NCBI GenBank assembly: GCA_026414765.1
Contig: JAOAIJ010000016.1
Span: 100,786 to 164,785, forward strand
From: Clostridia bacterium
GTDB taxonomy: Bacteria; Bacillota; Clostridia; Acetivibrionales; DSM-27016
Reading direction: 5' to 3'
DNA: 64,000 nucleotides
The notes under the pieces are model-generated. The model was not told the origin of the DNA, ran no database searches, and worked only from the letters and a program-made list of their open reading frames with translations. Both the position numbers and the translations under genes were made by a program. Each line of letters opens with the position of its first letter. The stretch's first letter is position 1. Positions 1 through 10,129 of this stretch are shown one piece after another.

Positions 1-168
1 TGTAGGGAAAACAATTCCTAAAACATCCGTTTCGATTTTTACTGTTTGCTCGTTTTCATAGCCGGATATGGGAAGTATGCTTACAGTACCTTCAAGAGAT
101 TCCGCCAGTTGCCGCGAAATAGCAAGAGAATTTCCGGTTCCTGAAAAATAATAAATTTCTGTTTTCAT
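1..168 (-). CDS. EFR1-type flavodoxin/ferredoxin protein, N-terminal part only
   Basis: Read on the minus strand from the ATG at 168, preceded by AAAGGATGG. The 56 visible codons begin MKTEIYYFSGTGNSLAIS, the FMN-binding YYFSGTGNS loop of the flavodoxin-like domain that opens EFR1-family proteins (flavodoxin domain followed by a 2[4Fe-4S] ferredoxin domain). The rest lies beyond the left edge, so the ferredoxin half cannot be seen. Likely a cytoplasmic electron-transfer protein. A plain flavodoxin is the alternative. Confidence 0.75.
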   Translation of the reverse strand, partial: MKTEIYYFSGTGNSLAISRQLAESLEGTVSILPISGYENEQTVKIETDVLGIVFPT

Positions 169-274
169 ATTAATACCATCCTTTCTGTAAATCTAAAAAA
201 TAGCATAGCTAAAATATGTGGTCAGGCCTACATTTTTATCTCTGCTATTCTTTCCCCCGGCGAAAGATTACAAG

Positions 275-302
275 TGTACTATAACATATGTACCATAGTA
301 CA
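275..302. promoter_or_regulatory. Inverted repeat, probable repressor operator of the EFR1 gene
   Basis: Perfect 8-bp arms TGTACTAT (275-282) and ATAGTACA (295-302) with a 12-bp spacer. On the minus strand the segment contains an extended -10-like TGTTATAGT, so the dyad overlaps a likely promoter of the EFR1 gene. Size and symmetry suit a TetR- or MarR-type dimer (inference); no such regulator gene adjoins it here. Confidence 0.5.
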
Positions 303-450
303 ATGTCAAGAGGGGGTGAAATATTTTATTCTAAAAAAATCATTCTCAAATATATGATATCCGGTCGGAATACATGTAAATGGTTTTACTACGGACAATT
401 TTGTGGTAAAATCAGTGTAATATATAGCCAAAAAGCAGGGAGGATTAATA

Positions 451-1173
451 ATGACAGTTCAGAAGCCATTGGCAGAGGAGACTAATTTCGACACCAATCC
501 ACCGATAGAATTAAGTAAATATGATGAAGCAATAAGGCAGTTTTGCGCAGCATACGATCCGTTGTTTGATATGACGTATTCTTTCTTGAAATCAATGACA
601 AAAGAGAATTCAGAACTGCTTATTGTTGGTTCCGGTACGGGTATGGAAATAGTCACATTTGGTTTGAAAAATCCTAAGTGGAAGTTTACCGGTGTAGACC
701 CGTCAGCAGAAATGTTGTCTATAGCCGAGAAAAAAATAAGGGACTCAAAGCTTGAAAATTCTGTAGATCTTTTTAACGGCTATACCCATGAGCTGGCAGA
801 GGGCGCAAAATATGATGCAGCAACCTGTATACTTGTTATGCATTTTTTAAATGATGATGGTGCAAAACTGGAGCTGCTTGAGAGCATCGGTTCACGTCTC
901 AAGAGCGGTGCACCATTTATTCTGGTAGATGGATTCGGAGTCAAAGGGAGTGAGGAATTCAACCGGACCATAGCAGCCTGGAAGATGTTTGCCATTTCAG
1001 TAGGGGTAGACTCCGAGGCAGTGGAAGATGGATTTAAGAATCAAATTTTGAAACGTATACAATTTGTTTCAGAAGATAGAATAAAGGAGCTGCTCAGAGA
1101 AGCAGGTTTTCATAGTATATCAAGGTATTATACCAGCTTTCTTTATGGCGGATGGGTGGCGGAAAAAATATAA
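451..1173 (+). CDS. Class I SAM-dependent methyltransferase
   Basis: 240 residues; ATG preceded by AGGGAGGATTAAT. Motif I, LIVGSGTGMEIVTFG (about residues 56-70), is the glycine-rich SAM loop; an acidic residue after the next strand (TGVDPSAEML) binds the ribose, and CILVMHFLND fits motif IV. The central domain matches the UbiE/Methyltransf_12 type of small-molecule or tRNA methyltransferases. The substrate cannot be told. The gene stands alone between the EFR1 and lacI genes, and no terminator is obvious after it. Confidence 0.85.
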   Translation: MTVQKPLAEETNFDTNPPIELSKYDEAIRQFCAAYDPLFDMTYSFLKSMTKENSELLIVGSGTGMEIVTFGLKNPKWKFTGVDPSAEMLSIAEKKIRDSKLENSVDLFNGYTHELAEGAKYDAATCILVMHFLNDDGAKLELLESIGSRLKSGAPFILVDGFGVKGSEEFNRTIAAWKMFAISVGVDSEAVEDGFKNQILKRIQFVSEDRIKELLREAGFHSISRYYTSFLYGGWVAEKI

Positions 1174-1194
1174 AAATATAATTTTAAAAAACTA

Positions 1195-2198
<1,004 letters not shown>

Positions 2199-2219
2199 TA
2201 CTGCTTTAAAATATAGCAA

Positions 2220-2233
2220 CTTAAACGATAAAG
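2220..2233 (+). promoter_or_regulatory. Second LacI-type operator, upstream of the binding-protein gene
   Basis: CTTAAACGATAAAG matches the lacI-upstream palindrome CTTAAACGTTTAAG at 12 of 14 positions, and the 11-bp CAACTTAAACG is identical in both. It lies 15 bp before the ATG at 2249 and just before the ribosome site GAAAGGGG. A repressor bound here could block transcription from lacI into the transporter genes. Confidence 0.6.
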
Positions 2234-2248
2234 TGAAAGGGGATCAAA

Positions 2249-3502
2249 ATGATGTTAAAGAAAACCATTGCATTAGTTGTAAGTGCAGCCCTGTTATTTT
2301 CCTTTGCAGGCTGCGGTAAAACAAATGACAATCCGGCGCAAAGCAGCAGCACACAAAACGCAAAAACAGAAAGTACAGCAGAAACTAAGAAAGAAGTGAC
2401 ATTGAAGGTATGGCACAACTATCTGCCTGAAGTACAGAAGGCACTGTCTGATACATATGCGGAGTTCCAGCAGGAAACAGGTATAAAGGTTGAGTTTGTA
2501 AAGCTTGAAGACTTTGATAATAAGGTAGAGAAAGCAGCGCAGACAGGTGAACTTCCAGACCTCATAATCAAAGCAAATGACTCAACTGGTAAATTATCTG
2601 TAATGGGAGCAATTACACCTATTGATGACATCGTTGACGCAACAGCTATGAGTGGATTGATGCCAAATGCAGTAGAGGGCTTTAAATATCAGGATAAACT
2701 TTATGGTGTACCAGCAGTAATGGAGTGCGTAACCCTTATATATAATAAAGACTTAATAAGCGAAGCACCTGCTACAACTGATGATTTGATAAATAAAGTA
2801 AAAGAGATTACAAAAGACGGAAAATACGGTTTTCTTATTCCTCCAAAAGATCCTTTCTTTAACTCAGCGTTTTTCTATGGAGCAGGAGGCGGATACCTTG
2901 ATAAGGACGGTAACGCAGTACTTAACTCCCCAGAAAACCTTGAAGCTGCTAAGATTTTAGTAGAACTTTCTAAATACTATCCTAAGGATTTGGATCATCA
3001 GTTGGTTTCACAGCTGTTCAGAGATGGAAAAGCTGCTATGATGATAAGTGGACCATGGGATATTCCAAAAATCAAAGAAGCTAAAATCAACTATGGAATG
3101 GCAAAGATACCTGGCGTTACAAAAACCGGAAAATCAACACCTTTCATGGCTATACAGGGAATGTATATGACAACAAAGTGTAAAGATAAAGATGCGGCAG
3201 CAAAAGTATTGAATTTCTTTGCTGGAAGCAAGGTATCAAAAGCAATGGCAAAAGCAGGGGGCTACTTGCCGGCTAACACAGAAGCAAGATCAGATAGTGA
3301 AATAACTGGAAATACTGATGTAGCAGCATTTATGAGCCAGTCTGAAGTAGGAATATCAATGCCTAACGTTCCTGAAATGGGAGCTATGTGGACACCGCTA
3401 GATGGTACACTACAGGAAATCGTAGTTTTAAAACAGGATCCTGCAAAAGTACTTGAAAAATATCAGAAAAAAGCAGAAGAAGCTATCAAGAATATGAAAT
3501 AA
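2249..3502 (+). CDS. Sugar ABC transporter substrate-binding lipoprotein, maltodextrin type
   Basis: 417 residues. A lipoprotein signal (Lys-Lys, hydrophobic stretch, FAGC lipobox with Cys near residue 25) is followed by a Ser/Thr/Gln-rich linker and an extracellular solute-binding family 1 domain (KVWHNYLPEVQKALSD start, GVPAVMECVTLIYNKDL, and MISGPWDIPKIKEA near the middle). It would capture maltodextrins outside the cell and pass them to the two permeases downstream. ATG ATG at 2249/2252 leaves the exact start open. The ATPase partner is not encoded here, so a shared MsiK/MsmX-type ATPase is likely (inference). Confidence 0.9.
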   Translation: MMLKKTIALVVSAALLFSFAGCGKTNDNPAQSSSTQNAKTESTAETKKEVTLKVWHNYLPEVQKALSDTYAEFQQETGIKVEFVKLEDFDNKVEKAAQTGELPDLIIKANDSTGKLSVMGAITPIDDIVDATAMSGLMPNAVEGFKYQDKLYGVPAVMECVTLIYNKDLISEAPATTDDLINKVKEITKDGKYGFLIPPKDPFFNSAFFYGAGGGYLDKDGNAVLNSPENLEAAKILVELSKYYPKDLDHQLVSQLFRDGKAAMMISGPWDIPKIKEAKINYGMAKIPGVTKTGKSTPFMAIQGMYMTTKCKDKDAAAKVLNFFAGSKVSKAMAKAGGYLPANTEARSDSEITGNTDVAAFMSQSEVGISMPNVPEMGAMWTPLDGTLQEIVVLKQDPAKVLEKYQKKAEEAIKNMK

Positions 3503-3520
3503 ACTTTCTTATTGACACAG

Positions 3521-3549
3521 GAAGGGGGATGGTCCCCCTTTCCCCCTTC
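3521..3549 (+). terminator. G/C-rich hairpin between binding-protein and permease genes
   Basis: GAAGGGGG (3521-3528) pairs with CCCCCTTC (3542-3549), or alternatively GGGGG with CCCCC at 3534-3538. The U-run is poor (CTTCTTG), so partial termination or mRNA 3' protection is more likely than a full stop. This would give more binding protein than permease, as in many binding-protein operons. Confidence 0.55.
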
Positions 3550-3634
3550 TTGTACATATAATTCGGTCTTTTAAATGTAGTTAATATTATAAGAATAAGC
3601 CTCTTTATTCTCATTAAAAGAGAGGGGAATAGTA

Positions 3635-4516
3635 ATGAAAATAGCAAAAAAACATACACCTTTTATCCTTACCATACCTTCACTCACAATAGTACTTATG
3701 GTTGTAGTTTTCCCGATAGCCTATTGTGTGTATATTTCCTTTACAAATATGAATATGTATCATTGGAATAAGTTTAATGTTATTGGAATCGACAATTATA
3801 TCAGGACACTAAAGGGTATTGATGTAGAATTCTACAGGGTACTGCTGAGAACAATAATATGGACGGTAAGCAATCTTGCATTGACAGTTGCTATAGGCCT
3901 TTCATTGGCTCTTCTCCTTAATATGAAGGAGATTAAGTATAAGGGCATAATAAGGACTATACTCATACTTCCATGGGCAGTCCCTTCATATATAACTTCA
4001 CTGATGTGGAAAGGTATGTTTAACCATGATTTCGGTATAATAAACGCAGCTTTAGAAGGTATTGGGATTGGCAGGATTGAATGGTTAACCTCACCTACAA
4101 ACGCTATGATTGCCTGCATAATCGTAAATATTTGGCTGTCTTTTCCGTTTATGATGGTTGTTTGCCTAGGTGCGCTTCAGAGTATCGACCCTACATACTA
4201 TGAAGCTGCTGAAATGGATGGTGCAAGTGGAATACAAAAATTTACGACCATAACACTAAGACTAATACAGCCCGCCCTGATTCCGGCAATTATACTTACA
4301 ACCTTTGTAACCTTCAAGCAATTCGACATTATTTACCTTATGACAAGAGGGCTAGCCGGGAAACTGGATGTAGTAATGACCTATGGTTATAATATTGCCT
4401 TTGATTCAAAGAATTATTCATTGAGTTCGGCATTTTCAGTAATTGTATTTTTCCTTCTCCTTGGCCTGACAATAGTAAACATGAAAGTAACAAAAGCAGA
4501 TAGGGGGATGAATTAA
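3635..4516 (+). CDS. Sugar ABC transporter permease, MalF type
   Basis: 293 residues with about six membrane segments (first at TIVLMVVVFPIAYCVYISF). The cytoplasmic EAA loop YYEAAEMDGASGIQKFTTITLRLIQPAL (family motif EAAxxDGAxxxxxFxxIxLP) docks the ATPase. It lacks the long extra periplasmic loop of enterobacterial MalF, as usual in Gram-positive sugar transporters. Start preceded by GAGAGGGGAATAGTA. Its stop codon overlaps the next start by one base (TAATG). Confidence 0.92.
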   Translation: MKIAKKHTPFILTIPSLTIVLMVVVFPIAYCVYISFTNMNMYHWNKFNVIGIDNYIRTLKGIDVEFYRVLLRTIIWTVSNLALTVAIGLSLALLLNMKEIKYKGIIRTILILPWAVPSYITSLMWKGMFNHDFGIINAALEGIGIGRIEWLTSPTNAMIACIIVNIWLSFPFMMVVCLGALQSIDPTYYEAAEMDGASGIQKFTTITLRLIQPALIPAIILTTFVTFKQFDIIYLMTRGLAGKLDVVMTYGYNIAFDSKNYSLSSAFSVIVFFLLLGLTIVNMKVTKADRGMN

Positions 4517-5400
4517 TGGATGAGATGCGTGCCAGCACGTTCAGAAAGCTCAACAGACGTACAGTTACCACACTAAAATGTACAATTGCGTATATATTAT
4601 TGGGAGCGGCTATGGTTTTCTCACTGCTGCCGATAATATGGACTTTACTTACATCAGTAAACGGTTCAAATTCGCTGTTAGGAAGCTCCATATCCAATTT
4701 GCTCCCGAAGGTTTTTTCATTGAAAAATTATGAGGAAATTCTGTTTGGGGATGGAAGTAACTTTATCACATGGTTTAAAAACAGTATGCTCGTATCGGGA
4801 GGAACTGTATTTTTCAGTCTTACTATTGGAATAACTGCGGCTTATGCGTATTCCAGGTATGATTTCATATCCAAAAGATTTACGATGAAAATGTTCATAT
4901 TGTTGAATGCATTTCCAAATATAATGGCGTTGGTCGCTTACTACAAAATATTGTCTGTTTTATCTCTGGCCAACAGTCTGATTGGATTGATTATAATATA
5001 CTCCGGTGGACAGCTTGTATTTACTATCTGGAACCTGAAAAGTTATTTTGATACTATTCCATATGAAATTGAAGAATCCGCTTATATTGACGGGGCATCA
5101 TTATTTACGATACTGACTAAAATAATTCTTCAGTTGGCAAAGCCGGCAATTGTTGTTACAGCACTATTCAGCTTTATAGCGGGCTGGAATGAGTATGTTA
5201 TTGCGGTAACTTTCAATACAAGTACCGATAGCTTTACTTTACCTGTAGGGCTATATTCTCTGCAAAGTGCAGGTGACTACTCCCAGGATTGGCCTTTGTT
5301 TGCAGCAGGTTCCCTAGTTGTCGCTGCACCGGTTATGATTATTTTCCTTGCATTACAAAGATCACTTGTATCAGGACTTACTCTCGGTAGTTCTAAATGA
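4516..5400 (+). CDS. Sugar ABC transporter permease, MalG type
   Basis: 294 residues, six predicted membrane helices, and the EAA loop EIEESAYIDGASLFTILTKI near residue 190. The partner of the upstream permease: the two form the membrane channel for maltodextrin import. Start ATG overlaps the malF-type stop by one base, with GATAGGGGGATG as ribosome site inside the upstream gene, which implies translational coupling. The C-terminus LVSGLTLGSSK is typical of the MalG group. Confidence 0.92.
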   Translation: MDEMRASTFRKLNRRTVTTLKCTIAYILLGAAMVFSLLPIIWTLLTSVNGSNSLLGSSISNLLPKVFSLKNYEEILFGDGSNFITWFKNSMLVSGGTVFFSLTIGITAAYAYSRYDFISKRFTMKMFILLNAFPNIMALVAYYKILSVLSLANSLIGLIIIYSGGQLVFTIWNLKSYFDTIPYEIEESAYIDGASLFTILTKIILQLAKPAIVVTALFSFIAGWNEYVIAVTFNTSTDSFTLPVGLYSLQSAGDYSQDWPLFAAGSLVVAAPVMIIFLALQRSLVSGLTLGSSK

Positions 5401-5419
5401 TACACTTTAGGAGGCATTA

Positions 5420-7117
5420 ATGATTAAAGAAGCGATATATCATAAAAGTGACAGTACATATGCATATCCTTTGGACAGGCAAACGCTTGTATTAAGGATC
5501 AGAACTAAGAGGGATGACATCGATTCTGTAATATTATATTATGGCAACAGATATGATCCCAATGAAATTATTAATATTTATGATGTTGAAATGACAAAAA
5601 AATATAGCGATGAATTGTTTGATTACTACGAAACTATTATTACACCTGATTATAACAGAATATGTTACTACTTTAAGTTAATTAAGGGAGAAGAAGAGAT
5701 TATACTGTCACAGGACAGGTTTATGAAAATACCGCCTGATTATAGAAACAAATATTACCTATTTCCTTGTATATGTAAAGGAGATCTGTATAAAAAAGGC
5801 GACTGGTGGAAGGATACCATACTCTATCAGATATTTGTAGACAGATTCTATAAAGATGGTATAGATAAAAACTGGTATAAGATACCTAAGAGTAAAGACG
5901 TATTCGGCGGCACACTGGAAGGCATAGTAAAAAAGCTTGATTATTTGACTGAATTAGGTATTAACTGTATATACCTGACACCAATTTTTGAATCTGATTC
6001 AAATCATAAATATGATACTGTAGATTACTATAAAATTGACAGAAACTTTGGGGACGAACAGGCGTTCAAAAGGTTTATTGATGAATGCCATGCAAAAAAT
6101 ATAAAAGTGATACTTGATGCTGTATTCAATCATACAAGCGATAATTTCTTTGCATTTAAGGATTATGTAAAAAATGGTTCTGATTCAAAGTATAAGGATT
6201 GGTATTGTATTAGGGAAGACGGGGACTATGAAACATTTGCAGATGTAAAGAAGATGCCTAAGCTGAACACTACAAATCCCGAAGTAATTAAGTATTTCTT
6301 GGCTGTGGCAAGATATTGGATTGAAGAGTATGGCATCGATGGCTGGAGACTGGATGTTGCTAATGAAATCGACCATAAATTCTGGAGACTGTTCAGAGAA
6401 GAAGTAAAAAGGGTAAAAGAAGATGCCATCATCATCGGGGAAGCATGGGATGGCGGTGAAAGCTTCGCTGAAGGAGACCAATTTGATTCTGTTATGAATT
6501 ACCCGTTTTTGTATATTGCAGATGAGTATTTTGCAAAAGATAAGATAAGTACCTTTGAATTTGATGGGCTCGCAAACGGGTATCTGGCAAAATATAAGGG
6601 ATATATAGCAAATAATCTTATAAACCTTTTAGACAGTCATGACACAAGCAGGTTCCTGCGCGAATGTGGTGATGATATAGAGAGACTGAAACTTGCTGTA
6701 TTCTTCCAAATGACATATCCGGGGCTGCCAATGATTTTCTACGGAGATGAAGCAGGGGTAACGGGATGTAACGATCCTGACTGCAGACGTACAATTAACT
6801 TCGAAAAAATGGACTTTGAGTTGTTTAAATACTATAAAAAGCTTATTGAAGTAAGAAAAGAATACGAATTATTAAGAAGCGGCGACTACAAAACAGTATA
6901 TGTTGATACGGATATATATGCTTACAGCAGATATGACGGGAATAGTGAGATAGTATGTCTTTTCAACAAAGGGAAGAAAAACAGCGATATAGCATTAAAA
7001 ATTGTGGGAAAGAAAGCAATTGACATCTTTAATGATAAGGAATATGATATAGATTCTAAAGGGTTGAGAGTATCTCTTAAGCCATATGGAAAACATATAT
7101 TCTTTATCAGGAAATAA
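5420..7117 (+). CDS. GH13 cyclomaltodextrinase / neopullulanase, cytoplasmic
   Basis: 565 residues, no signal peptide. An N-terminal CBM34-like beta domain (residues 1-120) precedes the (beta/alpha)8 amylase barrel. The conserved regions are all present: LDAVFNHT (region I), GWRLDVANE with nucleophile Asp312 (II), GEAWD with acid/base Glu341 (III) and LLDSHDT with Asp408 (IV). CBM34 plus GH13 is the layout of cyclomaltodextrinase, neopullulanase and maltogenic amylase. Following an importer it should cleave imported (cyclo)maltodextrins to maltose and glucose. Ribosome site AGGAGG, 20 bases after the permease gene: same operon. Confidence 0.9.
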   Translation: MIKEAIYHKSDSTYAYPLDRQTLVLRIRTKRDDIDSVILYYGNRYDPNEIINIYDVEMTKKYSDELFDYYETIITPDYNRICYYFKLIKGEEEIILSQDRFMKIPPDYRNKYYLFPCICKGDLYKKGDWWKDTILYQIFVDRFYKDGIDKNWYKIPKSKDVFGGTLEGIVKKLDYLTELGINCIYLTPIFESDSNHKYDTVDYYKIDRNFGDEQAFKRFIDECHAKNIKVILDAVFNHTSDNFFAFKDYVKNGSDSKYKDWYCIREDGDYETFADVKKMPKLNTTNPEVIKYFLAVARYWIEEYGIDGWRLDVANEIDHKFWRLFREEVKRVKEDAIIIGEAWDGGESFAEGDQFDSVMNYPFLYIADEYFAKDKISTFEFDGLANGYLAKYKGYIANNLINLLDSHDTSRFLRECGDDIERLKLAVFFQMTYPGLPMIFYGDEAGVTGCNDPDCRRTINFEKMDFELFKYYKKLIEVRKEYELLRSGDYKTVYVDTDIYAYSRYDGNSEIVCLFNKGKKNSDIALKIVGKKAIDIFNDKEYDIDSKGLRVSLKPYGKHIFFIRK

Positions 7118-7133
7118 TCAGTAGTGTATATTA

Positions 7134-7169
7134 CTCGGTTAATCAGCTAATAAAAGCTGATTAACCGAG
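7134..7169 (+). terminator. Terminator hairpin of the maltodextrin operon
   Basis: Perfect 15-bp stem CTCGGTTAATCAGCT / AGCTGATTAACCGAG around an AATAAA loop, 16 bases after the amylase stop. No U-run follows (ATGATATAAAAT), so it may act mainly by protecting the mRNA end. Confidence 0.65.
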
Positions 7170-7249
7170 ATGATATAAAATAGCGTATTATGTGTATTGC
7201 CATATTTTATTGTGGCGGTACATATGATATATTAATTTACCGTACTTTT

Positions 7250-8197
7250 TTATATGTATCTGAACACCTGTTCAGTAACCGAAGGATTTATACCACATTC
7301 TTTTGCAAGCCTAAGGATAGTAGCACCTAATATCTCCCCTTCGGTTTTCTCCTTTTTTTTCTCCAAATCTCTTTGGAAAGAAGTTTTAGTATCAAAAGGA
7401 ATATTAATAGCTAATTCAAGGGATTGTTCTATAACTGACTCCTTTATGACTATGCCTTTTGCTTTAGCAATCTGTACTATTTCTTCCATTATTCCCTTTA
7501 CAAGACCTCTTAATTTCGTATCAGCCATAACCTCGCCAATTGTCTTTCCTGAGTATCCGGTTACAAGAGCAAAAGAAGCTATAAATACGTATTTGCTCCA
7601 AATTGCCGGGAAGACATCATCAAGCCAGGTATAGTCAATTCCAACCAGAGTAAAAAGATTTAGTATACTGGCCTGGTCATAATGTGCATTCTGAGGATCT
7701 CTTCCGAATACAATCAATGTCTTCTCACCTTTAAGAGAAATAACTCCCGGACCCTCAACAGCAGAACTTATATAAGTACATCCGGGAAGAACGATTCCTT
7801 TATGAAGAGAACTTCTAATTCTTTCATATATATCAACACCGTTTAACAACGGGATAACAACAGTATCCTCTTTAATCCTGACGGAAATATTTTTGATAGC
7901 CTCTTCAAGGTCATATCCTTTTACACATAAGATAATTATGTCCATATAGGGCAGTTCATCTAGCTTTTCCGCTGCTCGTGCCGGTTTGCAGATCAGGGTT
8001 CCATGAGGATAAAGATGCAGGGTTAAGCCTTTTTTGCTAATTTCCTGAAGGTGACTTCCTCTTGCGATAAAGTAGACCTCATGGTTAGTATCCCGCAATT
8101 CTTTAAGTCTGTATGCAATTATTCCACCGAAATAACCTCCTACGCCACCGACTCCGTATATACATATTCTTTTTAGTGCCGGATTGCCTATACTCAT
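7250..8197 (-). CDS. panE: 2-dehydropantoate 2-reductase (ketopantoate reductase)
   Basis: 315 residues. It would reduce ketopantoate to pantoate with NADPH in pantothenate/CoA synthesis. The Rossmann loop ICIYGVGGVGGYFGG (about residues 11-25), the ILCVKGYDLEEAI strand with its conserved Lys, and the ApbA C-terminal helical domain with SKYVFIASFALVTGYSGKTIGEV are visible. Start ATG with AAGGAG at good spacing. Many ApbA-family proteins act on other 2-keto acids, so substrate specificity is inferred. Apparently co-directional with the Cys-cluster gene just upstream. Confidence 0.8.
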   Translation of the reverse strand: MSIGNPALKRICIYGVGGVGGYFGGIIAYRLKELRDTNHEVYFIARGSHLQEISKKGLTLHLYPHGTLICKPARAAEKLDELPYMDIIILCVKGYDLEEAIKNISVRIKEDTVVIPLLNGVDIYERIRSSLHKGIVLPGCTYISSAVEGPGVISLKGEKTLIVFGRDPQNAHYDQASILNLFTLVGIDYTWLDDVFPAIWSKYVFIASFALVTGYSGKTIGEVMADTKLRGLVKGIMEEIVQIAKAKGIVIKESVIEQSLELAINIPFDTKTSFQRDLEKKKEKTEGEILGATILRLAKECGINPSVTEQVFRYI

Positions 8198-8222
8198 GTT
8201 GAATTCTCCTTATACTCAAAAA

Positions 8223-8489
8223 CTAGCCGGGTTTGTCGGGCTTGGTAACTGCCTCAAGATATACCAGATATTCGTAAGCAGCTTCATCTGTTTCTTTGCA
8301 GAAATCTCTTGAGGGTTTTAGATTTCTGCATACATCCGGTCTTTCCGGCTTCCCGAATAGTTTACATTTATTATCCTGAGTAAGTTGTATACACCTTGTT
8401 CCTGCGGGTTTTCCACCCTGCATCCCGGGAATAGGGGATGATATGGATAGAGCAATACAACAGGCCCCACATCCAACTCTACATTCCAT
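8223..8489 (-). CDS. YkgJ-type cysteine-cluster protein
   Basis: 88 residues from the ATG at 8489 (MECRVGCGACC); an in-frame TTG at 8495 abuts the GGAGG site and is too close to it. The pattern CRVGCGACC, then CIQL, CKLFGKPERPDVC and a late C matches the CxxCxxCC zinc- or iron-chelating family once called UPF0153. Function in the family is not settled; metal binding is the only safe inference. Lies 25 bases upstream of panE. Confidence 0.75.
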   Translation of the reverse strand: MECRVGCGACCIALSISSPIPGMQGGKPAGTRCIQLTQDNKCKLFGKPERPDVCRNLKPSRDFCKETDEAAYEYLVYLEAVTKPDKPG

Positions 8490-8741
8490 TGGCAACCTCC
8501 ATGTTCTTAATTCAATATATATTTTATGTTATTTATCTTTAATAAAAAACCTTTACAACTAAAATCATATAACATTTATTTACATTTGTCCATTAGCTTG
8601 ATGGTTATTAAGAAGTTTGATCTATACTCCAATATCCTGTGCTTGACGCTTGCATTGCAGTATATGGTATACTTGTATTACCACCTTTCTGAGGCTATAC
8701 TGAGGGTTGTAATTAATAGATGAGGTTTGTATGGAGGGAAT

Positions 8742-9251
8742 ATGAGGACGAAAGCAGTTGTAGTTGTTTTAGTATTCATAATAATGTTTGCTGCCGGAAT
8801 TTATATAAATAACAACTTTTTATTTAGCCCTTTGACGTTTAAAAGAGACAGTATTACATATTTACCATATAACTGGTATGCAAAGCCTATGGCATACTCA
8901 TATATGAATTATGATAATGAAAAAATCAAGGGTGATAATATAAATAATGAAGAGGAAATTAAGCTAATATATAAGGAATTAAAGAAAAGCAGACTATTAG
9001 GCCCCATACAGCATATAGATATCTTTAAGTCTCAATTAGAGGGACGGATACAGGGCGGGTTATACATCAATTCATCATATTCGGATGGATGCACAGTTAC
9101 GGACTTAAAGTGGTTTGGCTCAAATTCTGACATATGTGAAATTTCGGGCTCATTAAAGCTTAACGGAAATGATACGACAACAAATTTATACATAAAAATG
9201 ACACCGGAACTTAAAGAATTCCTGAATAGCAAACTATCCGGGAAGTTATAA
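8742..9251 (+). CDS. Hypothetical protein with N-terminal membrane anchor
   Basis: 169 residues from the ATG at 8742, preceded by GGAGGG; a TTG start at 8727 would overlap that site. Residues 4-22 form one hydrophobic segment (AVVVVLVFIIMFAAGIY), an uncleaved anchor or signal peptide, followed by a polar extracytoplasmic domain of about 145 residues rich in Asn, Tyr and Lys. I do not recognise the domain. The gene is convergent with the metallophosphoesterase gene. Confidence 0.6.
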   Translation: MRTKAVVVVLVFIIMFAAGIYINNNFLFSPLTFKRDSITYLPYNWYAKPMAYSYMNYDNEKIKGDNINNEEEIKLIYKELKKSRLLGPIQHIDIFKSQLEGRIQGGLYINSSYSDGCTVTDLKWFGSNSDICEISGSLKLNGNDTTTNLYIKMTPELKEFLNSKLSGKL

Positions 9252-9307
9252 AAGGCTTCACCCATTATATGTATAGTGTTTTGATTATTGCTACCAGGTT
9301 TATGTTT

Positions 9308-10129
9308 TTATTTGAGTGTTATGACATTTATTTGAGGCCGTGCAAAAAACCTTACAGGATAATATCCGACATTTCCGATACCGTTTGATACCAGTACTTT
9401 AGTATATCCGGTTTCCACCAAACCGGTTCTGTATTTTTGACCATACTGTGACGGAGTAAAAGGACCCCATAGTCCAAATAAAGTAATCTGACCACCATGA
9501 GTATGTCCGCTTAATACCAGATCGACTTTTTTGCTCTTGATTTTTTCTGCATAATCAGGATTGTGTGAAAGCAGCAGGACAAAATCACTTTCCTTCACAT
9601 CGTCTATAGTATTCCCGATTATCTGACGGTCTTCCCAGTAATCACCGACTCCACCTATTTTTATCCGTTTGCCGCCTCTGTATATCCACTCAGATGAGTT
9701 GTCCAGTGGCTTTATTCCCGTACTTTCCATACTTGTCCTTGTAAGCGCTGCACTTTCCCAATGGTCGTGATTACCCATAACTCCATATTTTCCAATCACT
9801 GCTTTAAGCTTTCCAAGTTCCTCAAAGCAAGGCTCAATATAGGAAGGGCTTTTATTCACATAGTCTCCGCCAAGAAGAATAATATCGGGGTTCAATCCGT
9901 TTATACGTTCTACAAGTGATCGGACTCTCTTTCTGGAATATACCTTGGAGTGATGAATATCCGATACAAAGACTATTTTAAGCCCTTTAAAAGAGGCGGG
10001 AATATCGGGATTTACAAGGTCCATCCTTTTTGTTTGTATTAAGTATGGCTCTACAAAGGCATATAAAAAAAACACAAATCCTGTAAGGATAAGAACTATC
10101 GATATTTTCTTCAAACGTATCCTGAGCAT
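9308..10129 (-). CDS. Membrane-anchored metallophosphoesterase, YkuE/YaeI type
   Basis: 273 residues. One N-terminal membrane segment (ISIVLILTGFVFFLYAF) is followed by a calcineurin-like phosphoesterase domain with all dimetal motifs: FVSDIHHSK, ILLGGDYV, GNHDHWE, LLLSHNPD and LSGHTHGGQ. This set and length match the YkuE/YaeI family, some of which act on UDP-diacylglucosamine-like lipids; the substrate here is unknown. Start has AAAGGTG upstream. Probably the last gene of a minus-strand operon after signal peptidase I and the VOC protein. Confidence 0.85.
   Translation of the reverse strand: MLRIRLKKISIVLILTGFVFFLYAFVEPYLIQTKRMDLVNPDIPASFKGLKIVFVSDIHHSKVYSRKRVRSLVERINGLNPDIILLGGDYVNKSPSYIEPCFEELGKLKAVIGKYGVMGNHDHWESAALTRTSMESTGIKPLDNSSEWIYRGGKRIKIGGVGDYWEDRQIIGNTIDDVKESDFVLLLSHNPDYAEKIKSKKVDLVLSGHTHGGQITLFGLWGPFTPSQYGQKYRTGLVETGYTKVLVSNGIGNVGYYPVRFFARPQINVITLK

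Noticed and set aside
288-485. A 65-codon plus-strand ORF
   Set aside because: It lies over the operator region, lacks a ribosome site and overlaps the methyltransferase start.
8526-8723. A 65-codon plus-strand ORF before the anchored protein gene
   Set aside because: No ribosome site or coding character; it lies in the AT-rich divergent promoter region.
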